NCBI RefSeq assembly: GCF_023734115.1 | Contig: NZ_AP025737.1 | Coordinates: 1,364,001-1,428,000, forward strand | Source of the DNA: Herbiconiux sp. L3-i23 | GTDB lineage: Bacteria > Actinomycetota > Actinomycetes > Actinomycetales > Microbacteriaceae | Reading direction: 5' to 3' | Length of the DNA stretch: 64,000 nucleotides | Part shown: piece by piece, positions 60,787 to 64,000 of the stretch | How the letters are laid out: the number at the start of each line of letters is the position of its first letter | Position numbering within the stretch: position 1 is the stretch's first letter | Made by a program: the position numbers and the translations under genes | The notes under the pieces: model-generated | What the model was told of the DNA's origin: nothing | The model's database searches: none | The model's input: the letters and a program-made list of their open reading frames with translations, nothing else

Positions 60787-61881
60787 GTGATCGACGAAGA
60801 CTCCCTGGCCCGAGCCGCATCCGCTCTCGACTCTGAACCGCTTGGACGCATCATGTTCGGTCAGCGAGAGTTGTTCCATAGCAATTTGCTGGCCTGGTTC
60901 TTCGATGCTCTTCCGACCGCGGCGGATCGGGTGTTCGGCGAGCTCACCGTCGCCGCCGACAGCGGTGATGATCGCAGCGCGAGGCGTGAGGAAGAGAAGA
61001 TCGACCTCATGCTGCGGTGGCCTGACAAGGCCCCTCTCGCCATCGAGAACAAGGTCTTCTCTCTTCCCGACATGTCTCAGCTCGACCGATACTCGGACGT
61101 GCTCGACAAGCGTCGAGGTGTATCGGCGCGTCGAGTACTGCTGAGCGCGTCAGGTGCCGCCACAGCCCTGCACGCCGACGCGACTGACGGGGCGCTTCCG
61201 ATTCTGCCCAATGGTTGGAGGGTCCTTACCTACGGACAGCTCGCTGCTCGCATCGAGTCCGCCTTGGGAGACGCGCCCACCGACTATTCGCACGACACGA
61301 TGCGTCACTACGCGTCGATAGCTCGTCATATCGACACGCTCGTCTCGGCGACGGCCGTCGAATCCGATGAGGAGACAGCATGGCTGCCCTCGTCAGCCCT
61401 CCGCTTGATCTCGTCGCCGCAGGTGCAGCAGGCGCTCATGAAGGTTCGTGCGCGTCGAGTGGCGGAGCGCATCAGCGAGGAATATCCCGACGGATGGGCC
61501 GGAGCTACGCTGCTGCATGCGCAGCCCCTCGTCGAATGGCGAGTCCCAGCGGAGCGCGACGGTGCCCGCATCGAGGTGGGGTGGCAGTACCAGGAGGGTG
61601 ATCTTCGGCGGTACGTCATCGCCCCGCACCTGACCGGCCGCGGGAAGGATGCGCGACTCCGCCGCGAGGAGTGGGCTGATCGGTACCCGGATCTCTTCGA
61701 TTTCCAGCCCCTCGAGGCCGCGCTGGGCGGCAACGCGGTCATTCAGGGTTTTCGAGGCGGTGGCTCCTACGGTCACTTCGACCCCGACTTCCTCTACCAG
61801 CGGGTACGCCGCAACGATCTCACCGTCCGTCAACTGCTTGAGGTAACGAGGACGCTCCTCGCCAGCGTTCGCTCGCGCTGA
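60787..61881 (+). CDS. PD-(D/E)XK nuclease family protein (PDDEXK_4-like)
   Basis: A 364-aa protein with an N-terminal FHSNLLAWFFD helix and the nuclease core EEKIDLMLRWPDKAPLAIENKV (about 70-92), whose Asp and Glu-x-Lys match PD-(D/E)XK. RYSDVLDKR, a C-terminal beta-rich part with VGWQYQEGDLRRYVIAPHLTG and YPDLFDFQPLEAALGG follow. The family is often found in defence islands and near phage genes, and its substrate is unproven. The start is GTG at 60787. A REP half-site separates it from the ABC1 kinase. Confidence 0.85.
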   Translation: MIDEDSLARAASALDSEPLGRIMFGQRELFHSNLLAWFFDALPTAADRVFGELTVAADSGDDRSARREEEKIDLMLRWPDKAPLAIENKVFSLPDMSQLDRYSDVLDKRRGVSARRVLLSASGAATALHADATDGALPILPNGWRVLTYGQLAARIESALGDAPTDYSHDTMRHYASIARHIDTLVSATAVESDEETAWLPSSALRLISSPQVQQALMKVRARRVAERISEEYPDGWAGATLLHAQPLVEWRVPAERDGARIEVGWQYQEGDLRRYVIAPHLTGRGKDARLRREEWADRYPDLFDFQPLEAALGGNAVIQGFRGGGSYGHFDPDFLYQRVRRNDLTVRQLLEVTRTLLASVRSR

Positions 61882-61959
61882 CCGCCGCTCACCTTCGCTT
61901 CCAGGGGCGCGGGGGCGGGAGGCGCGGCTCCGGATGGCTGTGGCGAGCAGGAGGCGCTC

Positions 61960-62862
61960 CTACGGCGTGGACATCTCGGCGAGCATCGTGGGGATGACCA
62001 CCGTCAAGAAGATCCACAAGCCGCCGAGGGTCAGGGCGACCTTCACGAGAGCCTCAGCCGGCGAGCGCTTCGCTCGCCGCCTAGGAGGTCGCCGACGAGC
62101 TGGCGTAGAAGACGTCGACGGCGCGCGGCGGCGCATTGGTGGCGCAGCTGTCGCTGGGGCACCAGCAGGTGCCCCGCCCTCAATAGGGGCCGGCTGCGCC
62201 CCTTGAAGACTGCGGGCAACGATGGCGTTGAACTGCAGGATCGTCTTCTGGCTGGTCAGCACCGAGGTGGGCGAGGCATTCCACGTTTCGGGACGGGCGG
62301 CGGCGAACGCTATTCGCTGCACCTGCTCTTGGCTGAACTCGCGGCGCTGTGTCTGCAGGAAGTGGAGCAACTCCCAGTCCGCGAGCACCTGCACGCCCTT
62401 CTCGGGCGGGGCTTTCGTCGTTCGAGTGCCCGGGTTGACAAAGACGATGAGTGGGGTCACGGGGACCGTGAATCCCACGCCAGCTGCGAGCAACGAATCG
62501 GCTCGTTCCGCTTCGAAGGCGGCTTTGTTGACGTAGTTCGTCTTGTGTCCGCCGACTATCAGGCCGAATCCGCCGATCCACAGATCCTGCCGTGGGTGAC
62601 TCTTCGTGTTGATGGTGAAGACGCCAGGCGGCCCGATGACGACGTGGTCGATGTCGGCTCCGTTGGTACCGACTGGGACGGAGTGGAGGACGGCCCAGTC
62701 GGCATCGAGGTACGAAAGGACACCGGCGACGGCGATCTCTCCGAGCGCGCCGCGATACCAAGACAGCGCCTCCCCCGACGGCGTTGTGAAGCCTTGCGGG
62801 TGCAACGCGAGCGTCTGCTCCATCAGCGACTGCCCGGGCACGCGCGACCTGAGGTCGGCCAT
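61960..62862 (-). CDS. NERD-domain (nuclease-related) membrane protein
   Basis: A 300-aa protein. The NERD domain (about 30-175) contains ALGEIAVAGVLSYLDADWAVLHSVPVGTNGADIDHVVIGPPGVFTINTKSHP, which holds the G-x-E, D-IDHVV and K residues. A basic Pro/Arg-rich linker (about 225-270) precedes a C-terminal membrane helix (VKVALTLGGLWIFLTVVIPTM). NERD proteins are predicted nucleases or nucleic-acid sensors. GGAG precedes the ATG. It is convergent with the PDDEXK gene. Confidence 0.88.
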   Translation of the reverse strand: MADLRSRVPGQSLMEQTLALHPQGFTTPSGEALSWYRGALGEIAVAGVLSYLDADWAVLHSVPVGTNGADIDHVVIGPPGVFTINTKSHPRQDLWIGGFGLIVGGHKTNYVNKAAFEAERADSLLAAGVGFTVPVTPLIVFVNPGTRTTKAPPEKGVQVLADWELLHFLQTQRREFSQEQVQRIAFAAARPETWNASPTSVLTSQKTILQFNAIVARSLQGAQPAPIEGGAPAGAPATAAPPMRRRAPSTSSTPARRRPPRRRAKRSPAEALVKVALTLGGLWIFLTVVIPTMLAEMSTP

Positions 62863-63084
62863 AGCGACTCCGTTCGGCCGCGCCCCCCAGCGCGACGTCC
62901 ATCGACCATATGCCTCGAGGGCACAGACGCGGATGCCCCAGTTCGAGTGCGATTTCTACGTCGAAGCATCGTGGCCCGTGACATTCTGCTGCGATAAAGC
63001 GCTGGCGACGCGATGTCGGAGGTTGTTTATAGCGTTCTGGCAGCCGGAAAACCGGCGACGAAGCGAAATCAAAGGGGATGCATT

Positions 63085-63237
63085 GTGAAAGTAGCGGCTT
63101 ACCACTCGTCCAACTACGTTATTCCGCACGTCCACCACACCTACGACGACTGCCCTTCGGGCAAGCAGATTCCGTCGTACTACAAGGTCAGCGGTACTGG
63201 CGGCCTGCGCCTGTGTGACCACTGCGCGGAGCGATGA
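63085..63237 (+). CDS. Small protein with a CxxC pair (50 aa)
   Basis: GTG start at 63085 behind AAAGGGG. The product reads MKVAAYHSSNYVIPHVHHTYDDCPSG and ends LRLCDHCAER, so three cysteines and several histidines could bind zinc. Such small HxxC/CxxC proteins are often annotated as hypothetical in actinobacteria. It is preceded by about 220 nt without a confident gene. I do not recognise a family, but the composition and ribosome site support translation. Confidence 0.55.
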   Translation: MKVAAYHSSNYVIPHVHHTYDDCPSGKQIPSYYKVSGTGGLRLCDHCAER

Positions 63238-63498
63238 GGCTTCAGGACCTCGGGACTCGACATCTGGCTCGCAGCCAACGTCAGTCGGACGCGCCGAGAA
63301 GGGCGTCCGACTGACGCTGCTCATCCGCTCACACAAGGCGATGATCAGCGATCACATCTCCTGTGTGGGGCGTTGCGGTTCTCGTCGTTTGTTGATGTGC
63401 CGCCGGCAACAGATGAGGATAGGGAGTGCAGTCATCAAGGTGGTCTTCGCGCAGCAGACGTCGCAGCCCGCGCCCTCGAGATTCGGATGGTCGAAACG

Positions 63499-63678
63499 AT
63501 GAGTGAGTACAGCGAACTCTCGCAACAACTCGCCCGAGAGCTCGCCGCCAAAGCGGCCAAGAACCTGAGTCGGTCGGGCAAGACTGTGCGACTCGATTCC
63601 AGCGGGCGGTACGTCGTCTCGGATCGCGCGAATGCTGAACGAGGCGGGGCAGATCGCAGGCGTCGCAGCGCTCGGTAG
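63499..63678 (+). CDS. Short hypothetical protein (59 aa)
   Basis: The ATG at 63499 opens MSEYSELSQQLARELAAKAAKNLSRSGKTVRLDSSGRYVVSD, an amphipathic basic protein that ends in an Arg-rich tail. The first half has a good helical pattern. Ribosome-site evidence is weak and an ATG at 63487 is in frame. It could be a small DNA- or ribosome-associated protein or non-coding. The 260-nt region before it (63238-63498) shows no clear gene. Confidence 0.35.
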   Translation: MSEYSELSQQLARELAAKAAKNLSRSGKTVRLDSSGRYVVSDRANAERGGADRRRRSAR

Positions 63679-63683
63679 GAGTC

Positions 63684-63795
63684 AGTCCTACGTATCGCTT
63701 CGCTCAACGGGCGGGTAGGGGTGGTGCTTCGTATCGCCCCGGTCAACGGGCGGGCGGGCAGGGGAGCCTTCGTGTCGCTTCTCTCAGCGGGCGGC
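63684..63795. repeat. Three REP half-sites in direct order
   Basis: Sequences related to CTTCGTATCGCTTCGCTCAACGGGCGGG occur at about 63687, 63726 and 63767. All lie in the same orientation and are degenerating. The last one provides the TGA stop codon (63786-63784) of the FGGY kinase gene. Confidence 0.65.
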
Positions 63796-64000
63796 GGGGG
63801 TACGGATCGCTATCGCATTCACCCAGTCCGGGCGAGGGTCGAAGACCTGGCCGCTGATAACTGGTGCTGGCCGGCCTGCCGCCAACAGGGCGGCACCAAA
63901 CAACGAGGACTCAGCCTCGGTGCTCACCGAGACCGGGCGGGCGGTTGCGTCGGCGAGGAGTTGGGCGAAGATCGGGGAGCCCGTCACCACGCCGCCCGAG
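63784..64000 (-). CDS. FGGY-family carbohydrate kinase, C-terminal end (5' part outside window)
   Basis: Only the last 72 codons are seen. The frame is open to the window edge and encodes SGGVVTGSPIFAQLLADATARPVSVSTEAESSLFGAALLAAG, which matches the C-terminal ATP-binding part of gluconokinase/xylulokinase-type FGGY kinases (GG-xx-S, then E-SS-x-GAALLA). The sugar substrate cannot be assigned from this part. Confidence 0.8.
   Translation of the reverse strand, partial: SGGVVTGSPIFAQLLADATARPVSVSTEAESSLFGAALLAAGRPAPVISGQVFDPRPDWVNAIAIRTPAAR

Noticed and set aside
1-64000. tRNA or rRNA genes, or an intact transposase or integrase
   Set aside because: No cloverleaf-like sequence with a clear T-arm, no rRNA blocks and no transposase motif were seen in reading. 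A covariance-model scan would be needed to exclude tRNAs completely.

Overview
The window is high-GC DNA with actinobacterial gene content: mycofactocin genes, ABC1 kinase, MmyB-type and PadR-type regulators, and frequent GTG starts. Dispersed palindromic repeats built on 'CGTTGAGCGAAGCGATACGAAGG' are familiar from Microbacteriaceae-type genomes, so I suggest a soil or plant-associated member of that family or a close relative. The family assignment is inference. No rRNA, tRNA, CRISPR array or intact transposase was seen.

Layout. 1-5.1 kb: housekeeping and accessory metabolism (a truncated intradiol dioxygenase, a VOC protein, a GATase, an SDR, a DIP1984-type protein, a heme-degrading-domain protein). 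5.2-25.5 kb: a mycofactocin (MFT) region. mftR1-mftG run leftward. Divergent from them is a 44-codon precursor gene mftA, too short for routine ORF calling, followed by five tandem MFT-type SDR dehydrogenases with a MoxR ATPase/VWA pair inserted among them and a BadF-type sugar kinase. A convergent leftward operon, mftF2-mftD-mftF1-SBP-livH-livM/livG-livF, combines MFT glycosylation and deamination genes with a complete branched-chain-amino-acid-type ABC importer. A second TetR/MftR is divergent from that operon. The maturation genes mftB, mftC and mftE are absent from the window. 25.6-41.1 kb: mixed genes (an HNH protein, DUF429, a type-B carboxylesterase, an ArsR/AHSA1 pair, a LuxR-type regulator, an ABC exporter). 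It also holds a 1.2 kb array of ~140-bp palindromic repeats, two SDR remnants and two frameshifted genes. 41.2-57.6 kb: a defence island with type I restriction hsdM-hsdS-hsdR (leftward). Rightward from it run an unrecognised 644-aa coiled-coil protein, a 2148-aa HEPN/transglutaminase-like/DUF4011/SF1-helicase/Vsr-like nuclease/DUF3320 protein, a small protein and a DnaQ-like exonuclease with BRCT. 57.7-64 kb: a small membrane protein, PadR plus ABC1 kinase, a PD-(D/E)XK protein, a NERD protein, small ORFs and the 3' end of an FGGY kinase.

How it may work together (inference). MftA would supply the peptide for the redox cofactor mycofactocin. MftD and the MftF enzymes would convert and glucosylate it, the five SDRs would use it to oxidise alcohols or carbonyls, and MftG would re-oxidise it. 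The two MftR regulators and the importer suggest the module is switched on by, and imports, a specific substrate. The two most interesting items are this reorganised MFT locus, with its unusual precursor ending CSVY instead of CGVY, and the uncharacterised gene pair at 47.3-55.9 kb in the defence island.
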